Positions 11,232 through 20,212 of a DNA stretch of 64,000 nucleotides are shown piece by piece. Numbering within the stretch: the stretch's first letter is position 1; each line of letters begins with the position of its first letter. The notes below the pieces were generated by a model. It saw only the letters and a list, made by a program, of their open reading frames with translations. It did no database searches and had not been told where the DNA came from. The DNA lies in assembly GCF_000027165.1 (NCBI RefSeq), contig NC_013853.1:806001-870000 (forward strand), in the 5' to 3' direction. The translations under genes and the position numbers were made by a program. Origin of the DNA: Streptococcus mitis B6. Lineage in GTDB: Bacteria > Bacillota > Bacilli > Lactobacillales > Streptococcaceae.

Positions 11232-12959
11232 ATGTCTGGTAGACTAGTATTTTATCTTGCAATTGCAGTTGCAGTTTTCTTAGTGATTGCCTATGCTATC
11301 GCAATCTACGTACGAAAACGCAATGAAAGTAAATTAGCAATTTTAGAAGAGAAAAAAGAAGAGCTGTACAATCTTCCAGTAAACGATGAAGTTGAAGCTG
11401 TAAAAAACATGCATTTAATTGGACAAAGTCAAGTGACTTTCCGTGAATGGAACCAAAAATGGGTTGACCTATCTCTTAACTCTTTTGCTGATATTGAAAA
11501 TAATCTTTTTGAAGCAGAAGGCTATAACAACTCATTCCGTTTTTTCAAGGCAAGTCATCAAATCGACCAAATCGAGAGTCAAATTACCTTGATTGAAGAA
11601 GATATTGCGGCAATTCGTAATGCTTTGGCAGATTTGGAGAAACAAGAGTCTAAAAATAGTGGACGTGTTCTTCATACCTTGGACTTGTTTGAAGAGTTGC
11701 AACACCGAGTGGCTGATCATTCTGAAGAATATGGCCAAGGTTTATCAGAAATCGAAAAACAATTGGAAAATATCCAATCAGAGTTTTCTCAGTTTGTTAC
11801 TTTGAACACTTCAGGTGACCCAGTAGAAGCTGCTGTGATTTTGGATAATGCTGAAAATCATATCTTGGCTTTGAGTCACATAGTTGATCGCCTGCCAGCG
11901 ATTGAAAAAACATTATCTAAAGAGCTACCTGATCAATTGGAAGATTTGGAGGATGGTTACCGTAAACTTTTAGATGCTAATTATCATTTTGCTGAAACGG
12001 ATATTGAATCTCGCTTCCAATTGCTTTATGAAGCTTTAAAGAAAAACCACGAAAATATTGCACAATTAGAGTTGGATAATGCTGAGTATGAAAATACTCA
12101 AGTTCAAGAAGAAATCAATGCACTCTATGATATCTTTACACGAGAAATCGCAGCTCAAAAAGTAGTAGAAGGCTTAGTTGCAACCCTTCCTACATATTTG
12201 AAACACATGAAAGATAGTAATGCTGTTTTAGTGGAAGATATTCAACGATTGAGTAACAATTACCTACTATCTGAAACGGATGTTAGTCATGTTCATAGAT
12301 TACAAGCTGAGTTAGAATCTTTAGAAGAATCTGTATTGGAATTAACTTCTGAACAAGAGGAACATTCTGAGCCTTATTCATTGCTTGAAGATCGTTTGGA
12401 AAACTTACAAGCGACTTTGAAGGAAATTGAAGATGAACAAGTTTCGGTTAGTCAACGTCTTGCTCAGATTGAAAAAGATGATATTAATGCTCGCCAGAAG
12501 GCAAATGTTTATGTTAATCGTCTTCACACAATTAAGAGATATATGGAAAAACGTAATCTTCCAGGTATTCCTCAGAATTTCTTACAGTTGTTCTTTACAG
12601 CAAGTAACCATACCGAAGAGTTGATGGCTGAACTAGAAGAAGCTCGGGTCAATATCGAAGCTGTGAACCGGATGCTTGAAATTACAACCAATGATATGGA
12701 AGCACTTGAAGAAGAAACCTATAATATTGTTCAATATGCAACGTTGACAGAACAATTGCTACAGTATTCGAACCGTTACCGCTCATTTGATGAACGAATT
12801 CAAGAAGCCTTTAATGAATCATTAGAAATTTTTGAAAAAGAATTTGATTATCATGCTTCATTTGATAAGATTTCGCAAGCTTTGGAAGTTGCAGAACCAG
12901 GTGTAACCAACCGTTTTGTCACTTCATACGAAAAAACACGTGAGACGATTCGTTTCTAA
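11232..12959 (+). CDS. ezrA: EzrA, septation ring regulator
   Basis: EzrA is a membrane-anchored, spectrin-like division protein that binds FtsZ and coordinates septal and peripheral wall synthesis. One N-terminal membrane helix (residues about 4-25, LVFYLAIAVAVFLVIAYAIAI) is followed by a long, almost wholly coiled-coil cytoplasmic region. The motif LYNLPVNDEVEAVKNM near residue 40 and the conserved tail YHASFDKISQALEVAEPG are typical. The start at 11232 follows AAAGGAG at proper spacing; the frame opens nine codons earlier at 11205. Length is 575 residues, as in pneumococcus. Confidence 0.95.
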   Translation: MSGRLVFYLAIAVAVFLVIAYAIAIYVRKRNESKLAILEEKKEELYNLPVNDEVEAVKNMHLIGQSQVTFREWNQKWVDLSLNSFADIENNLFEAEGYNNSFRFFKASHQIDQIESQITLIEEDIAAIRNALADLEKQESKNSGRVLHTLDLFEELQHRVADHSEEYGQGLSEIEKQLENIQSEFSQFVTLNTSGDPVEAAVILDNAENHILALSHIVDRLPAIEKTLSKELPDQLEDLEDGYRKLLDANYHFAETDIESRFQLLYEALKKNHENIAQLELDNAEYENTQVQEEINALYDIFTREIAAQKVVEGLVATLPTYLKHMKDSNAVLVEDIQRLSNNYLLSETDVSHVHRLQAELESLEESVLELTSEQEEHSEPYSLLEDRLENLQATLKEIEDEQVSVSQRLAQIEKDDINARQKANVYVNRLHTIKRYMEKRNLPGIPQNFLQLFFTASNHTEELMAELEEARVNIEAVNRMLEITTNDMEALEEETYNIVQYATLTEQLLQYSNRYRSFDERIQEAFNESLEIFEKEFDYHASFDKISQALEVAEPGVTNRFVTSYEKTRETIRF

Positions 12960-12965
12960 CATAAT

Positions 12966-13006
12966 AAAAAGATTTGGTTCTGTGATAAGCAGCATCAAAT
13001 CTTTTT
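12966..13006. terminator. bidirectional terminator between ezrA and the GNAT gene
   Basis: AAAAAGATTTG / CAAATCTTTTT with a roughly 19-nt loop. T-rich on one strand and A-rich on the other, placed between converging genes. Confidence 0.8.
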
Positions 13007-13637
13007 ATTTATTTATTGTTTTTAAAAATACCCAGTTACCAATTGATTTTAATCCGTATTCTAAGTCCATATAGTCCAGTAATACATAATCGTTTTTTTC
13101 GTAGAATGAGGCATTTCTAGCTGTACTAGTTATGAGTCCCAAGTGTTTACAGCCTTTTGATTTGACATAAGGTTCAATCCCTTGTGTCAGAAAAGTACTG
13201 CCTATTCCCTGTCCCTTACTTGCTGTATTGACAGCTAAGGCCATCAAATACCAATCAAACTCTCCAAATTCTTCTAAATGTTTTTTGGAACGTTTTACAA
13301 AGTCAAAGTATTTAAGGAGATTTTGTGGTCGAATGTAGCGAAAAATGTTTGTTCCTCCATTTCGTAGATAGGATAGTATACAGAAATCTTTTTGTTGCAA
13401 AAGGGCGACTGCAAGTAAGTCTCCATCCTGTTCCGCAATTAAACAGTTTCCCTTCTTAATATAGACTCTAGTAAGCAGAATTTGCAATGTTTCTACAAAA
13501 GCAGGATAGGAGTCAGGTTTCTTCAAATCATCAGTTATAATCGTTAAAAAAGGATAGTCAAGAAAGGAATTAGCTAATAGTTTTCCAATTTTTTCGCTTT
13601 CTTCAATTCTTGCCTCTCGATATATAATGTCTCCCAT
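13005..13637 (-). CDS. GNAT family N-acetyltransferase
   Basis: A 210-residue acetyl-CoA-dependent acetyltransferase of unknown substrate. The fold's key stretch is MALAVNTASKGQGIGSTFL, with the acyl-CoA-binding Q-x-x-G-x-G pattern near residues 140-150; the C-terminal FYEKNDYVLLDYMDLEYG gives the usual last strand. An AAGGAGA site precedes the ATG. It is separated from the next minus-strand gene by a long hairpin, so it probably has its own promoter. Its substrate cannot be inferred from the sequence. Confidence 0.87.
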   Translation of the reverse strand: MGDIIYREARIEESEKIGKLLANSFLDYPFLTIITDDLKKPDSYPAFVETLQILLTRVYIKKGNCLIAEQDGDLLAVALLQQKDFCILSYLRNGGTNIFRYIRPQNLLKYFDFVKRSKKHLEEFGEFDWYLMALAVNTASKGQGIGSTFLTQGIEPYVKSKGCKHLGLITSTARNASFYEKNDYVLLDYMDLEYGLKSIGNWVFLKTINK

Positions 13638-13687
13638 GCTTGTCTCCTTAATTATCTATAAAATCTTGTATGATAAGATCTTAAGAT

Positions 13688-13774
13688 AAAAAATTGGAGA
13701 TGATCCAAAAAGCAAGTTAGAACCTCGTTTTGTACTATAAGGTCCAAAAAGCTTTTTAAACTCTCCAATTTTTT
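13688..13774 (-). terminator. long nested hairpin terminator behind the DUF1827 gene
   Basis: Outer arms of 13 nt (AAAAAATTGGAGA at 13688-13700 and TCTCCAATTTTTT at 13762-13774) enclose about 60 nt. Inside are GATCCAAAAAGC and GGTCCAAAAAGC as a direct repeat and a second stem GGACCT/AGGTTC. On the minus strand it ends in a T run. It is more elaborate than an ordinary terminator. Confidence 0.65.
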
Positions 13775-14072
13775 ATTTGGTTGGAATCGAAATTCCAATT
13801 AATTTTTCTGAATAGAGGGTTTTGATATTGGCTTCATCAATAGAGTCCTTATCAATTTTACGTTTCAAGAAAAATTCTTGAATAGCTTCGATTTCAGGTT
13901 CGCGAATAGCGCGGTGTTTGTTTGAGATGAGGATTTCATAGTGAAGCGGAGCTTGAGTAAAAATAACATCGGTATTCCCTGCAGAATAGACCTCAACAAG
14001 GGTTGCATCTGTACTTTCTAGTTGGCTTTTAACAAGTTGCGAGTGTGAGTTTGTCGTATTGATTAGCTTCAT
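13773..14072 (-). CDS. DUF1827 family protein
   Basis: A 99-residue protein of the lactic-acid-bacterial DUF1827 family; function unknown. It is predicted cytoplasmic and mixed alpha/beta: the N-terminal KLINTTNSHSQLVKSQLESTDATLVEVYSAG is followed by strands VIFTQAPLHYEILISNKHR and a charged helix. The ATG is preceded by AGGAAA. It sits between clpE/NUDIX and the GNAT gene on the minus strand with its own downstream hairpin. Confidence 0.82.
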   Translation of the reverse strand: MKLINTTNSHSQLVKSQLESTDATLVEVYSAGNTDVIFTQAPLHYEILISNKHRAIREPEIEAIQEFFLKRKIDKDSIDEANIKTLYSEKLIGISIPTK

Positions 14073-14130
14073 AACATTTCCTCCGATTTTCTAATTCTAT
14101 TATAGCACTTTTTGAATAAAGTAGCTTGAT

Positions 14131-14583
14131 TTAGTCAATCTTATGCTGTTTTTTCCAAGATTGGATTGCCCATTTATGACTACCACGTTTGAGATTTTCA
14201 ATAGCCTCGTCAATAGGGAACCAGGCGATATGATTAAAGTCCTCTAGTGGTTTTTGCACTTCTTTGAAAGAAGTCGCTTCATAGAGGTAGGCAGGATTGT
14301 AGTAATAGGTGTCACGATGACGAGAGTAGAAATATTCGTCAGCTTGTCCGTAATAGGTACCAATTTCAGCCGTGAAGCCAAGCTCTTCAATCAATTCACG
14401 TTTTAGGGCTTCTTGATGATTTTCACCTGCTTCAATTTCTCCACCTGGTAAGAACCAAGCGCCATTGGGTGCTTGAACAAGAACAATTTGTTTTTGTTCT
14501 GCATCAGGGATAACTGCATATACGCCATAGCGTGAAACATAGTCTGTATTTGCTTTCTTTTCTCCGAAGGTTGGGTTTGCCAT
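14131..14583 (-). CDS. NUDIX hydrolase
   Basis: A 150-residue MutT/NUDIX pyrophosphohydrolase, cleaving a nucleoside diphosphate linked to another group; the substrate is unknown. The Nudix box is intact: GGEIEAGENHQEALKRELIEELGF fits Gx5Ex7REUxEExGU, with the metal-binding REUxEE at residues about 75-80. The start at 14583 (MANPTFGEKK) is chosen because GAGG lies at the right distance; the frame extends 21 codons upstream through A/T-rich sequence with no ribosome site. It lies downstream of the clpE terminator on the same strand. Confidence 0.9.
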   Translation of the reverse strand: MANPTFGEKKANTDYVSRYGVYAVIPDAEQKQIVLVQAPNGAWFLPGGEIEAGENHQEALKRELIEELGFTAEIGTYYGQADEYFYSRHRDTYYYNPAYLYEATSFKEVQKPLEDFNHIAWFPIDEAIENLKRGSHKWAIQSWKKQHKID

Positions 14584-14664
14584 TGCATTTTCCTCATTAT
14601 CTATTATCTTTATTATTATCTTAATGGACAAAGGCCGAGCTGTCAAGAACTTATAATTATTTTA

Positions 14665-14704
14665 ATAAAAAGGAGCAGAAAATGTTCATTTTCTACTCCT
14701 TTTC
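14665..14704 (-). terminator. clpE terminator
   Basis: A 17-bp near-perfect stem (AAAAGGAGYAGAAAATG and its complement) with a T run on the minus strand, directly behind the clpE stop. Confidence 0.85.
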
Positions 14705-14712
14705 TATAGGAT

Positions 14713-16971
14713 TTATACTTCTTTTTCAGAAGTTTTTACTTCAGCTTTTTTGGCAGACTTAATTTGAATCTTGCCCTTGCTGGTCATAACTGCCTTGAGG
14801 TCTTTTTCGCTTGGATTTTCAAGGTAGAAGTCAGTGATTGCGTCCTCAATATAGTCTTGAATAGTACGACGAAGTGGGCGTGCTCCCATTTTTGGATCAT
14901 AACCGAGGTCAACCAATTTTTCCTTGACCTTTTCAGTTACATCTAAATGAATGTTGTTGCTAGAAAGGCGCTTGTTAACGTCTGATAGCATAAGCTCGAC
15001 AATCTGAAGGAGGTTATCCTTGCTGAGAGCCTTAAATTCGATAATACCATCAAAACGGTTCATAAACTCTGGGCTAAAGAAGTTGCCGAGTTCACCGAGA
15101 ACAGAGTTGGTCCGTCCTTCGCGAGCTGCCCCGAAACCAACGCTGGCTTCGGCCTTACCTGTCCCTGCATTTGAAGTCATGATAATGATGGCATCCTTGA
15201 AGCTAACGGTACGTCCTTGCCCATCTGTCAAACGACCATCGTCCAAGACTTGTAGGAACATATGCATAACATCTGGATGGGCTTTCTCTACTTCATCCAA
15301 GAGAATAAGAGAATATGGATTGCGACGAACTTTTTCAGTTAATTGCCCAGCCTCATCGTAGCCAACATAACCTGGAGGGGCGCCGACCAACTTAGCTACG
15401 CTGTGTTTTTCCATGTATTCGCTCATGTCAAAGCGAATCATGCTATCAGCAGAACCAAAGAGTTCGATAGCTAATTGTTTGGAAAGTTCTGTCTTACCGA
15501 CCCCAGTTGGTCCGACAAAGAGGAAGCTTCCGATTGGGCGGTTAGGCGTACCGAGACCGACACGATTCCGGCGAATAGCCTTGGCAATCTTATCGACAGC
15601 ATCATCTTGTCCAATGACATGAGACTTGAGATCTTCGGCTAGATGGATGAGTTGAGATTGTTCTTTCTCTTTCAAATCGCCAACAGGAATGTTGGTTTTC
15701 TGCTCGATAATGTGCTCAATGGTTTTCTCACTGATGATAGGAGTGTCCTGGTCTGTGACCTTTTTCTTTTGCATTTCCTTATACTTGGCAATCTGGTCAC
15801 GGAAGTAGGCGGCCTTCTCAAAATCTTCCTCTCGTGTAGCTTGAGATTTGAGATTTTCAGCCTCAATCAAGCGCTGGTCAATCACTTTAGGATCTACAAA
15901 ATTCAGGGTCAAGTTCATCTTAGAACCAGCTTCATCTAGGAGGTCAATGGCCTTGTCAGGCAAGAAGCGATCTTGGATGTAACGATTGGAAAGAGTTGCA
16001 GCTGCTTCGATAGCAGCATCGGTATACTGAACGTGGTGGTAGTCTTCGTATTTCTTTTGAATTCCTTTGAGGATAGTGATTGTTTCTTCCACAGTTGGTT
16101 CATCGACCTTAACAGGTTGCATACGACGCTCTAGGGCGGCATCCTTTTCAATGATACGGTATTCATTGAGGGTAGTGGCACCGACCAGTTGCAGTTCCCC
16201 ACGAGCAAGGGCTGGCTTGAGGATATTTCCTGCATCCATATTGCCATCGCCAGCAGAACCTGCACCGACAATTTCATGGATTTCATCTATAAAGAGAATA
16301 ATGTCTTCACGTTTGCGAATTTCTTCCATGAGTTTTTGCATGCGTTCTTCAAATTGTCCTCGGATACCCGTTCCTTGAACCAAGCTAACCACATCCAGAC
16401 GGATGACTTGTTTACCTTGGAGTTTATGTGGAACATCTCCATCAACGATTTTCTGAGCTAGACCTTCGACAACAGCCGTTTTCCCGACACCTGGTTCACC
16501 GATAAGAACAGGATTATTCTTAGTTCTACGATTGAGAATTTCGATGACACGGATAATCTCATCATCGCGCCCAATAACGGGGTCAATATCGCCACGACGG
16601 GCAATTTCAGTTATGTTGATACCAAATTCTTCCAGCAGGCCTTTTTCTTGGCTTGGTGGAGGAGTTTGAGCAGGTCCACGATTTTGGGAACCATAACCGC
16701 CGTTTCCACCGTAACCTCCACCTGATTGGGTTGGGGGAGTAGGAGGAGTGTTGTTAGAAGGTCTGAAATTGTTTAGATCATTGAAGAAATCCCCAAAAGG
16801 ATCAAAGTCACGATTGTTCAGATCTGTCATACCTTTAAAGAGGCTATTGTTAGGATCTGTTTTGATAATCTTGTAGCAGTTTTGACAGAGGTCAATTTGT
16901 TTTTGTTTTCCATTGAGATTGGTGTAAAGATGAATTGTTGAGTCGTTGATTTTACAGTTTTGACAAAGCAT
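14713..16971 (-). CDS. clpE: ClpE, ATP-dependent Clp protease ATPase subunit
   Basis: A Clp/Hsp100 unfoldase (752 residues) that feeds misfolded proteins to ClpP and also serves CtsR-regulated stress recovery. The N-terminal zinc finger is typical of ClpE (CQNC at residues 3-6, CQNC at about 29-32). A Gly/Asn/Gln/Pro-rich linker (about 75-110) leads to AAA domain 1 with Walker [14 protein letters not shown], a UVR-like middle segment ([20 protein letters not shown]), AAA domain 2 with [13 protein letters not shown] and Walker [15 protein letters not shown], and the C-terminal D2-small domain. A CtsR operator lies in its leader. Confidence 0.96.
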   Translation of the reverse strand: MLCQNCKINDSTIHLYTNLNGKQKQIDLCQNCYKIIKTDPNNSLFKGMTDLNNRDFDPFGDFFNDLNNFRPSNNTPPTPPTQSGGGYGGNGGYGSQNRGPAQTPPPSQEKGLLEEFGINITEIARRGDIDPVIGRDDEIIRVIEILNRRTKNNPVLIGEPGVGKTAVVEGLAQKIVDGDVPHKLQGKQVIRLDVVSLVQGTGIRGQFEERMQKLMEEIRKREDIILFIDEIHEIVGAGSAGDGNMDAGNILKPALARGELQLVGATTLNEYRIIEKDAALERRMQPVKVDEPTVEETITILKGIQKKYEDYHHVQYTDAAIEAAATLSNRYIQDRFLPDKAIDLLDEAGSKMNLTLNFVDPKVIDQRLIEAENLKSQATREEDFEKAAYFRDQIAKYKEMQKKKVTDQDTPIISEKTIEHIIEQKTNIPVGDLKEKEQSQLIHLAEDLKSHVIGQDDAVDKIAKAIRRNRVGLGTPNRPIGSFLFVGPTGVGKTELSKQLAIELFGSADSMIRFDMSEYMEKHSVAKLVGAPPGYVGYDEAGQLTEKVRRNPYSLILLDEVEKAHPDVMHMFLQVLDDGRLTDGQGRTVSFKDAIIIMTSNAGTGKAEASVGFGAAREGRTNSVLGELGNFFSPEFMNRFDGIIEFKALSKDNLLQIVELMLSDVNKRLSSNNIHLDVTEKVKEKLVDLGYDPKMGARPLRRTIQDYIEDAITDFYLENPSEKDLKAVMTSKGKIQIKSAKKAEVKTSEKEV

Positions 16972-17010
16972 ACATCTACCTCATTTCTTTCTTTAGCCTG
17001 ACCTGTTTAA

Positions 17011-17046
17011 AGGTCAAAAATAGTCAAATTCTATACTCTCATTATA
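17011..17046 (-). promoter_or_regulatory. clpE promoter with CtsR operator
   Basis: On the minus strand TGTTATAAT (extended -10, TATAAT at 17041-17046) lies 16 nt from a TTGCTT -35. The heptad direct repeat GGTCAAA-AAT-AGTCAAA (17012-17028) fits the CtsR consensus and sits just downstream of the expected start site, where bound CtsR would block transcription until heat stress. Confidence 0.88.
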
Positions 17047-17128
17047 ACAGGATTGGGGTGTAAAGCAAGTAAAAAGATTGCAGCTTTTAGAAGTTGTTAC
17101 AATGAAAATCTTCGTGGATTTGGACTAT

Positions 17129-17163
17129 AAAAAAATCCTATTTGTGAGACAAAAAGGATTTTG
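17129..17163 (-). terminator. terminator of the DUF1797 gene
   Basis: AAAATCC / GGATTTT stem with a T run on the minus strand, 40 nt behind the stop. Confidence 0.75.
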
Positions 17164-17199
17164 GTTAGACATGCAGGGAGTAATCCTGCTTGTTTTAGA

Positions 17200-17430
17200 T
17201 TAGTAGAGAAGTTCGTAAATCTCCATTGCAATCAAGTCAATGCTATCAAACGTATAAGTTTCGCGAGCTTCTACGTCACGAAGGGTAAAGATTGAGCCGT
17301 TTTCTTCGTCGTGGCTGTACGCAACTTCTGCAACAACAACTCCTTCGCGTTCAAAATTACGTTTTAAATTTCCGCCGTCTTTTGCCATTGCTTCAAGGCG
17401 GTTGATGATTCTAACCAAATGTGATTCCAT
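17200..17430 (-). CDS. DUF1797 (YkuJ-type) small protein
   Basis: A 76-residue cytoplasmic protein of the YkuJ/DUF1797 family, widespread in Firmicutes and of unknown function. The predicted fold is a helix (ESHLVRIINRLEAMAKDG), several strands, and the conserved end YTFDSIDLIAMEIYELL, which I recognise from the Bacillus protein. The ATG has AAGGAGA 8 nt upstream. It is a single-gene unit between clpE and the divergent amino-acid transporter. Confidence 0.83.
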   Translation of the reverse strand: MESHLVRIINRLEAMAKDGGNLKRNFEREGVVVAEVAYSHDEENGSIFTLRDVEARETYTFDSIDLIAMEIYELLY

Positions 17431-17558
17431 TCTGATTCTCCTTCATTTCTTATCGTTACTATTTTACCATAAAGCAAGCCAACTTGACTAGGAAAAACTA
17501 AGATTTATCACTAATTATTGTTGCTGAAAGATTTTTAGGAATAAAACAAAGAAAAGTG

Positions 17559-17587
17559 TTGTATTTTAATTCAATACATGTTATAAT
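17559..17587 (+). promoter_or_regulatory. promoter of the amino-acid ABC operon with overlapping inverted repeat
   Basis: TTGTAT (17559-17564), 17-bp spacer, TATAAT (17582-17587). The dyad TGTATT-N7-AATACA (17560-17565, 17573-17578) covers the -35 and half of the spacer and resembles an ARG-box-like operator. The regulator is not identified. Confidence 0.6.
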
Positions 17588-17622
17588 CATACAGTATATT
17601 ATTTTAGAAGGAAGTGTTTAGT

Positions 17623-18306
17623 ATGAATTTTTCTTTTCTACCTAAGTATTTTCCCTATTTTAACTATGGGGCTATTGTTACTATCCTAATTTCTATCTGT
17701 GTTGTTTGCTTAGGGACGATTTTAGGTGTTGTCTTGGCTTTTGTGCAACGCTCGAGATTCAAACCTCTTATTTGGCTTGCCAACTTGTATGTTTGGATTT
17801 TCCGTGGGACACCGATGATGGTTCAGATTATGATTGCCTTTGCTCTTATGCATATCAATGCTCCGACTATTCAGGTTGGGATTTTGGGTGTTGATCTTTC
17901 GCGTCTGATTCCAGGAATTTTGATTATCTCCATGAATAGCGGTGCCTACATATCAGAAACAGTTCGTGCGGGGATTAATGCAGTTCCTAAAGGACAGTTA
18001 GAGGCTGCGTATTCATTAGGAATTCGACCTAAAAATGCCATGCGCTATGTGATTTTGCCACAAGCAATCAAAAATATCTTGCCAGCATTGGGGAACGAAT
18101 TTATCACCATTATCAAGGACAGTTCCCTCTTATCAGCTATCGGTGTGATGGAGTTGTGGAATGGGGCTATAACAGTATCTGCAACAACCTATCTTCCCTT
18201 GACTCCACTCTTATTTGCAGCCTTCTACTACTTAATAATGACCTCTATTTTAACAGTGACTTTGAAGAGTTTTGAAAATTATATGGGACAAGGAGATAAG
18301 AAATAA
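17623..18306 (+). CDS. polar amino acid ABC transporter permease (HisM/GlnP type)
   Basis: A 227-residue membrane permease with five or so helices, pairing with the ATPase that overlaps its stop. The EAA-type loop that docks on the ATPase is visible in [25 protein letters not shown]; the N-terminal helix pair and [12 protein letters not shown] are typical of the family. The start at 17623 is taken because GAAGGAAG lies just upstream; a GTG nine bases earlier is inside that site. No solute-binding protein gene lies next to it, so the operon must borrow one encoded elsewhere. Confidence 0.9.
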   Translation: MNFSFLPKYFPYFNYGAIVTILISICVVCLGTILGVVLAFVQRSRFKPLIWLANLYVWIFRGTPMMVQIMIAFALMHINAPTIQVGILGVDLSRLIPGILIISMNSGAYISETVRAGINAVPKGQLEAAYSLGIRPKNAMRYVILPQAIKNILPALGNEFITIIKDSSLLSAIGVMELWNGAITVSATTYLPLTPLLFAAFYYLIMTSILTVTLKSFENYMGQGDKK

Positions 18307-19040
18307 TGACAGAAACCTTGATAAAAATTGAAAATTTACATAAATCCTTTGGAAAGAATGAAGTATTGAAGGGCATCAACCTCGAGATTAAAAGAGGAGA
18401 AGTTGTCGTTATCATTGGTCCTTCAGGAAGCGGGAAATCTACCTTGCTTCGTTCTATGAATTTGTTGGAAGAAGCGACCAAGGGGAAGGTTATCTTTGAG
18501 GGAGTCGATATTACGGACAAGAAGAATGACCTGTTTGCCATGCGTGAGAAGATGGGGATGGTTTTCCAACAATTTAACCTCTTTCCTAATATGACTGTGA
18601 TGGAAAATATCACCTTGTCTCCTATCAAGACCAAAGGTGAAAGTAAGGCTGTTGCTGAGAAGAGAGCTCAGGAACTTTTGGAAAAAGTTGGTTTACCCGA
18701 TAAGGCAACTGCTTATCCACAGAGTTTGTCAGGTGGTCAGCAACAGCGGATTGCTATTGCACGTGGTTTAGCTATGGAACCTGATGTTTTGCTCTTTGAC
18801 GAGCCAACTTCAGCTTTGGACCCTGAGATGGTGGGAGAAGTTCTGGCTGTTATGCAAGACCTAGCCAAGTCAGGAATGACCATGGTTATCGTAACACATG
18901 AGATGGGATTTGCCCGTGAGGTTGCAGATCGTGTCATCTTTATGGCAGACGGTGTAGTTGTTGAAGATGGAACACCTGAACAGATTTTTGAACAAACCCA
19001 AGAACAACGGACTAAGGACTTCTTGAGTAAGGTTTTATAA
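18306..19040 (+). CDS. polar amino acid ABC transporter ATP-binding protein (GlnQ type)
   Basis: A 244-residue ABC ATPase energising the adjacent permease. Walker A is [15 protein letters not shown], the Q-loop [13 protein letters not shown], the signature [15 protein letters not shown], Walker [15 protein letters not shown] and the H-loop VTHEMGFA. Its ATG overlaps the permease stop (TAATGA), giving coupled translation. Sequence is close to glutamine/glutamate-type transporters, but substrate specificity is set by a binding protein not present here. Confidence 0.93.
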   Translation: MTETLIKIENLHKSFGKNEVLKGINLEIKRGEVVVIIGPSGSGKSTLLRSMNLLEEATKGKVIFEGVDITDKKNDLFAMREKMGMVFQQFNLFPNMTVMENITLSPIKTKGESKAVAEKRAQELLEKVGLPDKATAYPQSLSGGQQQRIAIARGLAMEPDVLLFDEPTSALDPEMVGEVLAVMQDLAKSGMTMVIVTHEMGFAREVADRVIFMADGVVVEDGTPEQIFEQTQEQRTKDFLSKVL

Positions 19041-19095
19041 GTTAGCTTTGTTTAGCTATTTATATCTAACTTTACATATAAAATATAGATTAATG

Positions 19096-19138
19096 AAAAG
19101 CTCGAACTGAGCTTTTTCTTATAGTTTGAAACTATAAG
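19096..19138 (+). terminator. terminator of the amino-acid ABC operon plus adjoining palindrome
   Basis: AAAAGCTC-GAACT-GAGCTTTTT forms the terminator. It runs straight into a perfect 21-nt inverted repeat, CTTATAGTTT-G-AAACTATAAG (19118-19138), just upstream of the folD promoter; this could be a second hairpin or an operator. Confidence 0.75.
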
Positions 19139-19179
19139 GTTGCCTAAGAAAGAAGTGTTAGAGGGTGCTAGCAGTTTTT

Positions 19180-19187
19180 GGTATAAT
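19180..19187 (+). promoter_or_regulatory. folD promoter -10 (extended)
   Basis: TTGGTATAAT with TATAAT at 19182-19187, about 30 nt before the folD ATG; a weak TTAGAG -35 is 18 nt upstream. Confidence 0.65.
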
Positions 19188-19217
19188 GGAAGATATTTGA
19201 AAGAAAAGAGAAGTGAT

Positions 19218-20075
19218 ATGACACAGATTATTGATGGGAAGGCTCTGGCAGCTAAGTTACAAGGACAGCTGGCTGAAAAGACTGAAAGATTAAAGGAAGA
19301 AACGGGGCTAGTACCTGGTTTGGTAGTGATTTTGGTTGGGAACAACCCTGCCAGCCAAGTCTACGTCCGTAACAAGGAGAGGTCAGCCCTTGCGGCTGGA
19401 TTCCGTAGTGAAGTTGTGCGAGTTCCAGATACCATTACTCAAGAGGAATTGTTAGACTTGATTGCCAAATACAATCAAGATTCAGCTTGGCATGGGATAT
19501 TGGTCCAGTTACCATTACCAAAACATATTGATGAAGAGGCAGTTTTGTTGGCCATTGACCCAGAAAAGGATGTGGATGGTTTTCATCCTCTAAACATGGG
19601 GCGTCTTTGGTCTGGTCATCCAGTCATGATTCCTTCTACACCTGCAGGAATTATGGAAATGTTTCATGAATATGGGATTGACTTGGAAGGGAAAAATGCG
19701 GTCGTCATCGGTCGTTCAAACATTGTTGGAAAACCTATGGCTCAACTTCTTTTGGCCAAGAATGCTACAGTGACTTTGACCCATTCACGTACTCATAATC
19801 TTGCCAAGGTAGCTGCTAAAGCAGATATTCTTGTAGTAGCAATCGGTCGTGCCAAGTTTGTGACTGCTGACTTTGTAAAACCAGGTGCAGTTGTCATCGA
19901 TGTCGGGATGAACCGAGATGAAAATGGGAAGCTCTGTGGGGATGTGGATTATGAGGCAGTTGCCCCACTTGCTAGCCATATTACGCCAGTTCCTGGAGGT
20001 GTCGGTCCTATGACCATTACTATGCTGATGGAGCAAACTTATCAAGCAGCACTCCGGACATTGGATAGAAAATAA
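19218..20075 (+). CDS. folD: FolD, methylenetetrahydrofolate dehydrogenase/cyclohydrolase
   Basis: A bifunctional one-carbon enzyme converting 5,10-methylene-THF to 10-formyl-THF (NADP-linked dehydrogenase, then cyclohydrolase), supplying purine and formyl-Met synthesis. Length is 285 residues, as usual. Visible: catalytic YVRNKE near residue 51, the substrate segment [19 protein letters not shown], and the Rossmann stretch [14 protein letters not shown]. The end motif [11 protein letters not shown] is intact. A TTG-initiated extension to 19140 runs through the promoter and is rejected. A hairpin terminator lies about 90 nt after the stop. Confidence 0.96.
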   Translation: MTQIIDGKALAAKLQGQLAEKTERLKEETGLVPGLVVILVGNNPASQVYVRNKERSALAAGFRSEVVRVPDTITQEELLDLIAKYNQDSAWHGILVQLPLPKHIDEEAVLLAIDPEKDVDGFHPLNMGRLWSGHPVMIPSTPAGIMEMFHEYGIDLEGKNAVVIGRSNIVGKPMAQLLLAKNATVTLTHSRTHNLAKVAAKADILVVAIGRAKFVTADFVKPGAVVIDVGMNRDENGKLCGDVDYEAVAPLASHITPVPGGVGPMTITMLMEQTYQAALRTLDRK

Positions 20076-20161
20076 GAGAAAAATTTTCTGAGGAAAGTGT
20101 ATTTTCTATAGCTATATCTAAAATGGCAGAAATGAATATTAAATTTTAGAAATAAGTTTAT

Positions 20162-20196
20162 AAAAGGAGGTATGCGCCTCCTTTTTGTTGTATAAT
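20162..20196 (+). terminator. folD terminator abutting the next promoter
   Basis: AAAAGGAGG-TATGCG-CCTCCTTTTT at 20162-20186, immediately followed by TATAAT at 20191-20196, the -10 of the next gene. Confidence 0.82.
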
Positions 20197-20212
20197 GGAG
20201 TGAGGTGATTAG

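Noticed and set aside
20084..20100. CodY-like sequence AATTTTCTGAGGAAA downstream of folD
   Set aside because: Three mismatches in the right arm and position between a stop codon and a terminator; not a convincing operator.
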